A stretch of 64,000 nucleotides of DNA from Paracoccaceae bacterium (GTDB lineage: Bacteria; Pseudomonadota; Alphaproteobacteria; Rhodobacterales; Rhodobacteraceae): positions 1 to 64,000 of the forward strand of contig JABURR010000098.1 of the NCBI GenBank assembly GCA_014762635.1, given 5' to 3'. The notes under the pieces were generated by a model that saw only the letters and a program-made list of their open reading frames with translations, was not told the DNA's origin and did no database searches. Position numbers and translations under genes: made by a program. Each line of letters opens with the position of its first letter. Within the stretch, counting starts at the first letter, position 1. This document shows positions 10,367 to 17,333 of this stretch, piece by piece.

Positions 10367-11578
10367 CTAGCCGACCACGTTGAAATCAGGTCCGTAGGGG
10401 TAGCCGGTGATGTTCTCGGCGCCGTCCTCGGTGACGATCAGGATGTCATGCTCGCGGTAGCCACCGGCGCCGGGGCGTCCCTCGGGGATGGTGAGCATCG
10501 GCTCCATCGAGATCACCATGCCGGGCTCCAGCACGGTGTCGATATCCTCGCGCAGTTCCAGCCCGGCCTCGCGGCCATAGTAATGCGACAGGATGCCGAA
10601 GGAGTGACCATAGCCGAAGGTGCGGTATTGCAGCAGGTCGCGCTCTTCGAGGAAGGCGTTGATCTTGTGCGCGACCTCGGAACAACTGGCGCCGGGCTTC
10701 AGAAGGCTCATCCCGTATTCATGGGCGGCCACGTTCGCTTGCCAGTAGCCGAGGCTGGCCTCGTCCACGGTCTCGACGAACATCGTGCGTTCCAGCGCGG
10801 TGTAATAGCCCGAGATCATCGGGAAGGTGTTGAGGCTGAGGATATCGCCGCGCTGCAATTCCCGCGCGGTGACCGGGTTGTGTGCCCCGTCAGTGTTGAG
10901 CCCGGACTGGAACCAGACCCAGGTGTCGCGGTATTCCGCATCCGGAAAGCGCTTCGCGATCTCAAGCTCCATCGCGTCGCGCCCGGCCATGGCCACGTCG
11001 ATCTCGCGCGTGCCCGCCTTGACCGCCTCCTTGATGGCATAGCCGCCCACGTCGGCCACGGCGGCACCTGCGCGGATCAGTTCGATCTCGGCCGCGGACT
11101 TGCGCATCCGCTGCTCCATCGTGGCGGGCGCGATATCGAGGCTGCGGGAGGGTTTGAGGAACGCGTCCAAGCGCGTCTTCTGGGCCAGCGTCAGGTGATC
11201 GCCCTCGTAGCCCACGACGCGACCTTCGCCCGCCACATGGGCGACCGCGCGCCAGAAGTTGTCCCGCGTCCAGTCGGAATAGGTGATGTTGTCGCCGTGG
11301 CAGCGCCGCCAGGGCTGGCCCGCGTCGATACCCGCGCTGATCGTCACGCTGTCGCTTGCCGTGACCACCAGCCCGTAGGGCCGCCCGAAGCTGCAATAGA
11401 GAAAGCCCGAGTAATAGGCGATGTTGTGCATCGAGGTCAGCACCACGGCTTCGGCGCCCTGGGCTGCCATGGCCGCGCGCAGACCGGCGATGCGCGCGTC
11501 ATATTCCGCCCCGGTGAAGGGCAGCACCGCCTTCTCGGCATTGTGGAACCGGTAGAAATCCTGTCGGGTGTTCGTCAT
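10367..11578 (-). CDS. Creatinase (creatine amidinohydrolase)
   Basis: Cytoplasmic M24-fold enzyme that hydrolyses creatine to sarcosine and urea. At 403 residues it has the length I recall for Pseudomonas creatinase, with the same diagnostic blocks: FLYCSFGRPYGLVVT near 59-73, NTDGAHNPVT near 228-237 with the catalytic His at 233, and FGYGHSFGILSHYYGREAG. Unlike M24 aminopeptidases it lacks the full set of metal ligands, as expected for creatinase. The ATG at 11578 follows GGAGGT; a longer in-frame start exists without such a site. No creatininase, sarcosine oxidase or urease gene is in the window. It is divergent from the SDR gene. Confidence 0.92.
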   Translation of the reverse strand: MTNTRQDFYRFHNAEKAVLPFTGAEYDARIAGLRAAMAAQGAEAVVLTSMHNIAYYSGFLYCSFGRPYGLVVTASDSVTISAGIDAGQPWRRCHGDNITYSDWTRDNFWRAVAHVAGEGRVVGYEGDHLTLAQKTRLDAFLKPSRSLDIAPATMEQRMRKSAAEIELIRAGAAVADVGGYAIKEAVKAGTREIDVAMAGRDAMELEIAKRFPDAEYRDTWVWFQSGLNTDGAHNPVTARELQRGDILSLNTFPMISGYYTALERTMFVETVDEASLGYWQANVAAHEYGMSLLKPGASCSEVAHKINAFLEERDLLQYRTFGYGHSFGILSHYYGREAGLELREDIDTVLEPGMVISMEPMLTIPEGRPGAGGYREHDILIVTEDGAENITGYPYGPDFNVVG

Positions 11579-11759
11579 CTCGACCTCCGTTTTTCGGGGT
11601 CGAACCTGTGCCAGACCCCGGAAGGTCCCGGCGTTCAGGACAGCCAAGGCGGATATGAGGGGCGACGCCATCGCCCCGGCCTTGAGCGCTTATTGGCCCG
11701 AATCGGCCCCTTCGATCAAGAGGCTTGAGCGGGACCTGATTTAACGACAGTTTAACCTC

Positions 11760-12500
11760 ATGAGACTCACAGGAAAAACCGCAATCGTAACCGGCGGAGG
11801 CTCGGGCTTCGGTGCCGGGATCGCACGCCGTTTCGCGGCCGAAGGCGCCCGCGTGATGGTCGCCGACATAAACATGGATGCCGCGCAGCTTGTCGCCGAA
11901 GAGGTTGACGGCGCGGCCTTCGAAGTGGACGTCTCCCAGAATCCCAGCGTGGCGAACATGTGCCATGTGGCGCTGGAGACATTCGGGGCGATCGACATCC
12001 TGGTCAACAACGCCGGGATCACCCACCTGCCGATGCCGATGGAAGAGGTTCCCGAGGACGAGTTCGACCGGGTGCTGGCGGTGAACGCCAAGTCGGTCTA
12101 CCTGACCGCGCGCCACCTGGTGCCCCAGATGAAGAAGGCGGGCCGCGGCGCGATCCTCAACATCGCCTCGACCGCGGGGCTGTCGCCCCGCCCGAACCTC
12201 AACTGGTACAACGCCTCGAAGGGCTGGATGATCACCGCCACCAAGACCATGGCGGTGGAACTGGCGCCCGCGGGGATCCGGGTCAACGCGCTCTGCCCGG
12301 TGGCGGGAGAAACGCCGCTTCTGGGCAGTTTCATGGGCGGCGACACGCCCGAGAACCGGGCCCGGTTCCTGGCCACGATCCCGCTGGGGCGGTTCTCGAC
12401 CCCCGAGGACATGGCCAATGCCGCGCTCTACCTCTGTTCGGACGAGGCGAGCATGGTCACCGGCGTCGCGATGGAGGTGGACGGCGGGCGCTGTATCTGA
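11760..12500 (+). CDS. Short-chain dehydrogenase/reductase (classical SDR)
   Basis: 246 residues, typical length. The dinucleotide-binding TGGGSGFG is at 11-18, NNAG at 83-86, the catalytic Ser about 137 and Y-N-A-S-K at 150-154. Acidic D36 after the second strand favours NAD(H) over NADP(H). The substrate cannot be read from the sequence; the closest style is 3-oxoacyl-ACP reductase or sugar/alcohol dehydrogenases. No clear Shine-Dalgarno precedes the ATG, which may be leaderless or weakly initiated. It is divergent from creatinase and followed after 82 bases by the P1-family hydrolase, with a hairpin repeat between. Confidence 0.9.
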   Translation: MRLTGKTAIVTGGGSGFGAGIARRFAAEGARVMVADINMDAAQLVAEEVDGAAFEVDVSQNPSVANMCHVALETFGAIDILVNNAGITHLPMPMEEVPEDEFDRVLAVNAKSVYLTARHLVPQMKKAGRGAILNIASTAGLSPRPNLNWYNASKGWMITATKTMAVELAPAGIRVNALCPVAGETPLLGSFMGGDTPENRARFLATIPLGRFSTPEDMANAALYLCSDEASMVTGVAMEVDGGRCI

Positions 12501-12520
12501 GGGATTCGCGGGCCGAGAGC

Positions 12521-12580
12521 GCCGGGGGCTTCGCGCCCCCGAACCCCCGCGGGATATTTGCAAACAGTAGAAGGAGGCGC
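12521..12580 (+). repeat. Dispersed hairpin repeat whose tail provides the RBS (copy 1)
   Basis: GGGGGC (12524-12529) pairs with GCCCCC (12535-12540); then come ACCCCCG, GGGATATTTGCAAACAG and AGAAGGAGG. The last part is the ribosome-binding site of the P1-family gene that starts at 12583. A copy with the same order lies on the minus strand at 24195-24265, just before glcE. Confidence 0.7.
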
Positions 12581-12582
12581 CG

Positions 12583-13569
12583 ATGCGCCCGGGACCGCGC
12601 AACCTGATCACCGATGTGGAAGGGCTGCTGGTCGGCAATGCCGATGATCACGTGGTGAAGACCGGTGTCACGGTCCTGACCGGCGCGCGGCCGTTCACTG
12701 CGGCAGTGCATGTGATGGGCGGGGCGCCGGGCACGCGCGAGACCGACCTGCTGGCACCCGAGGCGCTGGTGCAGGAGGTGGATGCGCTGGTGCTGTCGGG
12801 GGGCTCGGCCTTCGGGCTGGATGCGGCTTCGGGCGTAGTTGCGGGGTTGCGCCGGGCCGGGCGCGGGTTCGCCGTGGGTGAGGCGCGGGTGCCGATCGTA
12901 CCAGCAGCGATCCTGTTCGACCTTTTGAATGGCGGAAAGAAGGGCTGGGAGGAAAGCCCCTACCCCGGGATGGGCGCGGCGGCGCTGGAGGCGGCGTCGG
13001 CGGAGTTCGCGCTGGGAACCACGGGGGCCGGAACCGGGGCGACCACGGCGACCCTGAAAGGCGGGCTCGGCTCGGCCTCGGCAGTGCTGGAGAGCGGGAT
13101 CACCGTAGGGGCGCTGGTGGCGGTCAATGCGCTGGGTTCGGCGGTGGTGGGCGATGGGCCGGAATTCTGGGCGGCGCCCTTCGAGATTGGCAAGGAGTTC
13201 GGCGGGCGCGGTCTGCCAGGGGAGTTTCGTTCGGGAGAGATGCCGCGCACGAAGCTTTCGGGAGGGGCCACGACCATCGCCATTGTCGCCACCGATGCGG
13301 CGCTGACCCAGGCGCAGGCGAAGCGATTGGCGGTGGCGGCCCATGACGGCATGGCCCGGGCACTGGTGCCGAGCCACACGCCGATGGACGGAGATCTTGT
13401 CTTTGCCGCAGCCACGGGCGCGCGGGAACTGGATGATCCCGGGGGCGATACCCTGGCCCTTGGGCATGCAGCGTCCTGCTGCCTGGCGCGGGCGATTGCG
13501 CGGGCCGTCTACGAGGCGCGCCCGACCGAGGGAGACACCCTGCCCTGCTGGAAGGCCCGGTTTGGCTGA
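12583..13569 (+). CDS. P1-family (DmpA/NylC-type) Ntn hydrolase
   Basis: 328 residues. The family cleaves itself before a Ser/Thr that becomes the N-terminal nucleophile of the beta-subunit; members include DmpA aminopeptidase and the nylon oligomer hydrolase NylC. Family marks are the LSGGSAFGLDAASGV block (71-85), the TTGAGTGATT segment (146-155) and GGATTIAIVATDAALT (228-242), where Thr230 is the probable nucleophile. Cleavage would give subunits of about 229 and 99 residues. The substrate is unknown, likely a peptide or amide. The ribosome-binding site AAGGAGG comes from the repeat directly upstream. No signal peptide is seen. Confidence 0.88.
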   Translation: MRPGPRNLITDVEGLLVGNADDHVVKTGVTVLTGARPFTAAVHVMGGAPGTRETDLLAPEALVQEVDALVLSGGSAFGLDAASGVVAGLRRAGRGFAVGEARVPIVPAAILFDLLNGGKKGWEESPYPGMGAAALEAASAEFALGTTGAGTGATTATLKGGLGSASAVLESGITVGALVAVNALGSAVVGDGPEFWAAPFEIGKEFGGRGLPGEFRSGEMPRTKLSGGATTIAIVATDAALTQAQAKRLAVAAHDGMARALVPSHTPMDGDLVFAAATGARELDDPGGDTLALGHAASCCLARAIARAVYEARPTEGDTLPCWKARFG

Positions 13570-13642
13570 TGCGCTGCAAGATTGAAGCGAATCGACGAGG
13601 CTCCTAGGCTTCCTGCACAGCAACATCCCCTGGAGGATTTCC

Positions 13643-14203
13643 ATGAAACGTATTCTTGCATGTGTGCTTTTCGTCGCCAGTTTCACGGCGCCCGCTGCCG
13701 CCGATGACGTGACAGATACGATCGAGAGCGCGCTTCAGGCCTACAAGGACGGGGATATCCCCTATGCGATGGAAGAACTGCAATTCGCGCAGCAGCTTAT
13801 GCAGCAGATGCAGGCCGAGGGCCTGGTGGCGTTTCTGCCCGAGGCGCCGGAAGGTTGGACCCGCGAGGTCAACACCGAGATGAACGCGGGCCTCGCCATG
13901 ATGGGCGGCGGCGCGGGGGCGGAGGCGGTCTATTACTCCGACAACTACAGCTTCACCCTGACCCTGATGGCCGACAACCCGATGGTGAACGCCATGTCGG
14001 CCATGTTCGGAAATTCCGCCATGATGGCCTCGATGGGCAAGCTGGTGCGCGTGGGGCGGGAGAAATTTGTCGAGCAAGACGGAGAGTTGACCGCGCTGAT
14101 CAACAACCGCGTTCTCGTGCAGGCCTCGGGCGACGAGATCGACGCGATGATCCCGATCCTCGAGATGATCGACTTCAAGGAGCTTGGCCAGTTCGGCCTA
14201 TAA
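13643..14203 (+). CDS. Secreted protein of unknown function
   Basis: 186 residues. Residues 1-21 (MKRILACVLFVASFTAPAAA) form a signal peptide with cleavage after A-A-A. The mature part begins with a helix-rich section resembling a tetratricopeptide-like repeat (ALQAYKDGDIPYAMEELQFA) and continues with an alpha/beta region rich in methionine and asparagine. A TGGAGGATTTCC ribosome-binding site precedes the ATG. Predicted periplasmic. Its end overlaps the convergent hydrolase by 6 bases. I recognise no named family. Confidence 0.82.
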   Translation: MKRILACVLFVASFTAPAAADDVTDTIESALQAYKDGDIPYAMEELQFAQQLMQQMQAEGLVAFLPEAPEGWTREVNTEMNAGLAMMGGGAGAEAVYYSDNYSFTLTLMADNPMVNAMSAMFGNSAMMASMGKLVRVGREKFVEQDGELTALINNRVLVQASGDEIDAMIPILEMIDFKELGQFGL

Positions 14204-15004
14204 CCCGTCAAGAAGCGCGCGGGTCAGGGGGCTACCGGCGTCTTCCATCTCGGCGATGACATCGAAATGATGGCGGCCCGGGGCGATCCGCAGATCGGTC
14301 TGCGGCCAGGCCTCGGCCAGCCAGCGTGCCTGGTCGAGGAAGGCGGGGCGTTCCTCGGCCCCGACCCAGACCGCGGTGGGGATATCGCGCAGATCCTTGC
14401 GCAGCATCGGGCTTTCTGCCGCCGCTTCCGGTGCATCCAGGCGGAGATCGGCGTTCATAGAGGTTTCCATCAGGGGGCGCAGGTCCGACAGCGGCGAGAT
14501 CGGCACGATCCGGGCAATGCGCCCAGCCACCGCGTCCGGCAGGGCCACATCGGCACAGCGCATCCGCGCCGACAGATGGCCGCCCGCGGAATGACCGGTC
14601 AGGACGATGGGACCGGAGATATCCGCGGCCGCCGCTTCGGTGGCCAAGGCAACCTCGCGGGTCATCTGAGAGATGCGCGCTTCAGGCGCCAGGGTGTAGG
14701 ACGGCATCGCCACGGCCCAGCCGCGCGCCACGGGCCCTGCAGCCAGGTGCGACCAGAAGGAATTGTCGAAGGCACGCCAGTAGCCGCCGTGGATGAACAC
14801 CACCAACCCACGCGGCGCGGATTCGGGCAGGAACAGGTCGTAGCGGTTGCGCGCACCCCTCCCGTAGGCAAGGCCAAGCCGCGCCCGGCCCTCGGAAGAC
14901 AGGCTCTCGCGCCAGACCGAGGCAGCCTGCGCCCAGCGGTCTTTGTAGCTGCTCGCATCGGGAATGTAGCCGCCATTGTCGTATGCCTGATCCGGTGTCA
15001 CCAC
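14198..15004 (-). CDS. Alpha/beta hydrolase, kynurenine-formamidase-like
   Basis: 268 residues. The oxyanion segment HGGYW (about 73-77) and the nucleophile elbow G-H-S-A-G-G are those of the esterase/arylformamidase branch of alpha/beta hydrolases; a C-terminal G-R-H-H-F-D supplies the catalytic histidine. HGG-Y-W is typical of N-formylkynurenine formamidases, so a role in tryptophan degradation is possible, but no other kynurenine gene is nearby and a general esterase is an equal alternative. The start is GTG at 15004 or the next codon, also GTG; no strong ribosome-binding site decides. Divergent from the aldehyde dehydrogenase gene. Confidence 0.83.
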   Translation of the reverse strand: MVTPDQAYDNGGYIPDASSYKDRWAQAASVWRESLSSEGRARLGLAYGRGARNRYDLFLPESAPRGLVVFIHGGYWRAFDNSFWSHLAAGPVARGWAVAMPSYTLAPEARISQMTREVALATEAAAADISGPIVLTGHSAGGHLSARMRCADVALPDAVAGRIARIVPISPLSDLRPLMETSMNADLRLDAPEAAAESPMLRKDLRDIPTAVWVGAEERPAFLDQARWLAEAWPQTDLRIAPGRHHFDVIAEMEDAGSPLTRALLDGL

Positions 15005-15090
15005 ATCCCCGCCGATTTCTTCCGCTCGGGGTGGACATTACCCGACCAACCGTGTTTTGCCAGAGGCCTATTCACACATGGGAGGATCCT

Positions 15091-16569
15091 ATGCTCGATT
15101 CCCAAACCGACTTGAGAAGCCTTCTCAATGACCCGGATTTGCTGGCCACAAAGGCCTATCTCGCAGGCGAATGGGTGGATGCCGATGATGGCGCGACTTT
15201 CGAGGTGAAGAACCCCGCCCGCGGCGACGTTCTTTGCAATGTCGCGGATCTGACGCGCGAAGAAACCCGCCGTGCCATCGAAGCCGCCGAAAAGGCCCAG
15301 AAGGAATGGGCGAAGTGGACCGGCAAGGAACGCGCCGCGGTGCTGCGCAAATGGTATGACCTGATGGTCGAGAACGCCGACGACCTGGCCACGATCCTGA
15401 CCGCCGAGCAGGGCAAGCCCCATGCCGAGGCGAAGGGCGAGATCATGTACGGCGCCTCGTTCATCGAGTGGTTCGCCGAGGAAGCCAAGCGCATCTATGG
15501 CGAGACGGTGCCGGGCCACCAGCGCGACAAGCGGATCACGGTGATCCGCCAGCCGATCGGTGTCGCGGCCTCGATCACGCCATGGAACTTCCCCAACGCG
15601 ATGATCACCCGCAAAGCGGGGCCTGCGCTGGCTGCAGGCTGCGCCTTCGTCGCGCGCCCGGCCGAGGACACGCCGCTGTCGGCGCTGGTGCTGGGCGTGC
15701 TGGCCGACCGCGCCGGCATCCCGAAAGGTGTGCTCTCGATCATCCCGTCGACACGCGCCTCGGATATCGGCAAGGAGTTCTGCGAGAACCCGATCGTGCG
15801 CAAGCTGACCTTCACCGGTTCGACCGAGGTGGGCCGCATCCTGCTGCGCCAGGCTGCCGACCAGGTGATGAAATGCTCGATGGAACTGGGCGGCAACGCC
15901 CCCTTCATCGTGTTCGACGATGCCGACCTGGACGCGGCGGTCGAAGGCGCGATGCTCTGCAAGTTCCGAAACAACGGCCAGACCTGCGTCTGCGCCAACC
16001 GGATCTACGTGCAGGAAGGGGTCTATGACGCCTTCGCCGAGAAACTTTCGGCGGCGCTGGCCGCCAAGAAAGTCGGCGACGGGCTGGAGCCCGGCGTGGA
16101 CTTTGGCCCGCTGATCAACGATGACGCGGTCGCGAAGGTGAAGGAGCACATTGCCGACGCCACATCGAAAGGCGCAAAGATCGCCGTGGGCGGCAACCCG
16201 CACGCGCTGGGCGGGACGTTCTTCGAGCCGACAATCGTGACGGGCGTGACCCAGGACATGGCCGTCTCGAAGGAAGAGACCTTCGGCCCGGTGGCACCGC
16301 TCTTCAAGTTCTCGGACGAAGACGAAGTGATCGGCATGGCGAATGACACGATCTTCGGTCTGGCAGCTTATTTCTACGCCAAGGACCTGAGCCGGGTCTA
16401 CAAGGTGGCAGAGGCGCTGGAATACGGCATCGTCGGCATCAACACCGGCATCATCTCGACCGAGGTCGCACCCTTCGGCGGCGTCAAACAGTCGGGCCTG
16501 GGTCGCGAAGGCTCCAAGCACGGGATCGAGGACTATCTCGAGATGAAATACATCTGCATGAGCGTCTGA
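15091..16569 (+). CDS. gabD: NAD(P)-dependent succinate-semialdehyde dehydrogenase family
   Basis: 492-residue ALDH oxidising succinate semialdehyde to succinate in GABA degradation, by family. TPWNFP (163-168) carries the oxyanion Asn166; the general base Glu265 is in M-E-L-G-G-N and the nucleophile Cys299 in GQTCVCAN, with the C-V-C pair typical of this subfamily. Where many GabD proteins have K-P-A for cofactor phosphate contact, this one has R-P-A (189-191). GGGAGG sits 7 bases before the ATG at 15091; an in-frame ATG at 14983 has no such site. No GABA transaminase is adjacent. A strong terminator follows. Confidence 0.9.
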   Translation: MLDSQTDLRSLLNDPDLLATKAYLAGEWVDADDGATFEVKNPARGDVLCNVADLTREETRRAIEAAEKAQKEWAKWTGKERAAVLRKWYDLMVENADDLATILTAEQGKPHAEAKGEIMYGASFIEWFAEEAKRIYGETVPGHQRDKRITVIRQPIGVAASITPWNFPNAMITRKAGPALAAGCAFVARPAEDTPLSALVLGVLADRAGIPKGVLSIIPSTRASDIGKEFCENPIVRKLTFTGSTEVGRILLRQAADQVMKCSMELGGNAPFIVFDDADLDAAVEGAMLCKFRNNGQTCVCANRIYVQEGVYDAFAEKLSAALAAKKVGDGLEPGVDFGPLINDDAVAKVKEHIADATSKGAKIAVGGNPHALGGTFFEPTIVTGVTQDMAVSKEETFGPVAPLFKFSDEDEVIGMANDTIFGLAAYFYAKDLSRVYKVAEALEYGIVGINTGIISTEVAPFGGVKQSGLGREGSKHGIEDYLEMKYICMSV

Positions 16570-16593
16570 GGCGCCGAAAGACAGCCCCATCAG

Positions 16594-16624
16594 CCCCCGC
16601 GCCTCGGCGCGGGGGTTTTTCTTT
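16594..16624 (+). terminator. Rho-independent terminator after gabD
   Basis: CCCCCGCGCC and GGCGCGGGGG form a 10-bp stem closed by TC and are followed by TTTTTCTTT. It begins 25 bases after the gabD stop. Confidence 0.88.
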
Positions 16625-16646
16625 GCGCGATCCTCTCGACCGATCC

Positions 16647-16709
16647 CCGATTTTTCGACGAAAAATCGGAAGCGCGCCGCCAGGCCGCGTGATTTTTCTG
16701 CGAAAAATC
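16647..16709. repeat. Two AT-centred palindromes before the ECF sigma gene
   Basis: CCGATTTTTCG and CGAAAAATCGG (16647-16669, one central base) form the first palindrome. GATTTTTC and GAAAAATC (16691-16709, three central bases) form the second with the same core. They lie between the gabD terminator and the sigma-factor start in a gap of about 215 bases with no gene. They could be operator sites for the sigma/VWA operon or copies of a dispersed palindrome. Confidence 0.6.
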
Positions 16710-16787
16710 GAGGTCACACCCAGCAAGGGCGATTTTCTTCACCACAACGCCAAGGATTGACGCGCGGGCGGCGTCTCACTCACTGTG

Positions 16788-17333
16788 ATGCGCATGACAA
16801 CAGGCGACGAGGGACTGGCGGCGGCAGCCGCGGCGGGGGACCGCGCGGCGTTTTCGACGCTGCTTGAGGTGCATTATGACAGGGTCTTCGCGCTGGCCTT
16901 TCGGCTGACCGGCAGCCGGGCCGAGGCCGAGGACCTGACCCAGGACATCTGCCTGGCGCTGCCCGGCAAGCTGGCAGGCTGGCGCGGCGAAGCGCGCTTC
17001 ACCACCTGGCTCTACCGAGTGGTGGTCAATGCCGCCCATGACCGGCGGCGGCGCAACGCGACCCGGCGCCGACAGACCGATGGTTGGGGCGATTGGGAGG
17101 TAAACCGCCGCGCGGCCCAGGCCGAAACCGCCGAGGCGGTGGACTGGCTCACCGGCACCATGCGCGCCCTGCCCACCGATCTGCGCGTGACGCTGGCGCT
17201 GATCCTGGATGAAGAGATGACCCACGCCGCCGCCGCCGAGGTGCTGGGCGTGAGCGAAGGCACGATCAGCTGGCGCGTGTCGGAGGCCAAGAAGCACCTC
17301 CGCGCGCTGGCCGAGAAAGAGGAACGGATATGA
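16788..17333 (+). CDS. ECF-type RNA polymerase sigma factor
   Basis: About 181 residues. Region 2 covers roughly 10-80, with the family-typical YDRVFALAFRLTGSRAEAEDLTQDI and a W-L-Y-R-V-V-V-N-A segment; region 4 covers about 125-175, with a helix-turn-helix (THAAAAEVLGVSEGTISWRVSEAKKHL). The start is uncertain: GTG 16785, ATG 16788 and ATG 16794 are all possible and none has a good ribosome-binding site. The stop overlaps the next start as ATGA. An ECF factor coupled to a membrane protein usually means that the partner controls its release, so it probably answers an envelope signal. Confidence 0.9.
   Translation: MRMTTGDEGLAAAAAAGDRAAFSTLLEVHYDRVFALAFRLTGSRAEAEDLTQDICLALPGKLAGWRGEARFTTWLYRVVVNAAHDRRRRNATRRRQTDGWGDWEVNRRAAQAETAEAVDWLTGTMRALPTDLRVTLALILDEEMTHAAAAEVLGVSEGTISWRVSEAKKHLRALAEKEERI

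Noticed and set aside
14998-16590. 530-codon frame opposite gabD
   Set aside because: Antisense of a clear ALDH with intact catalytic residues.
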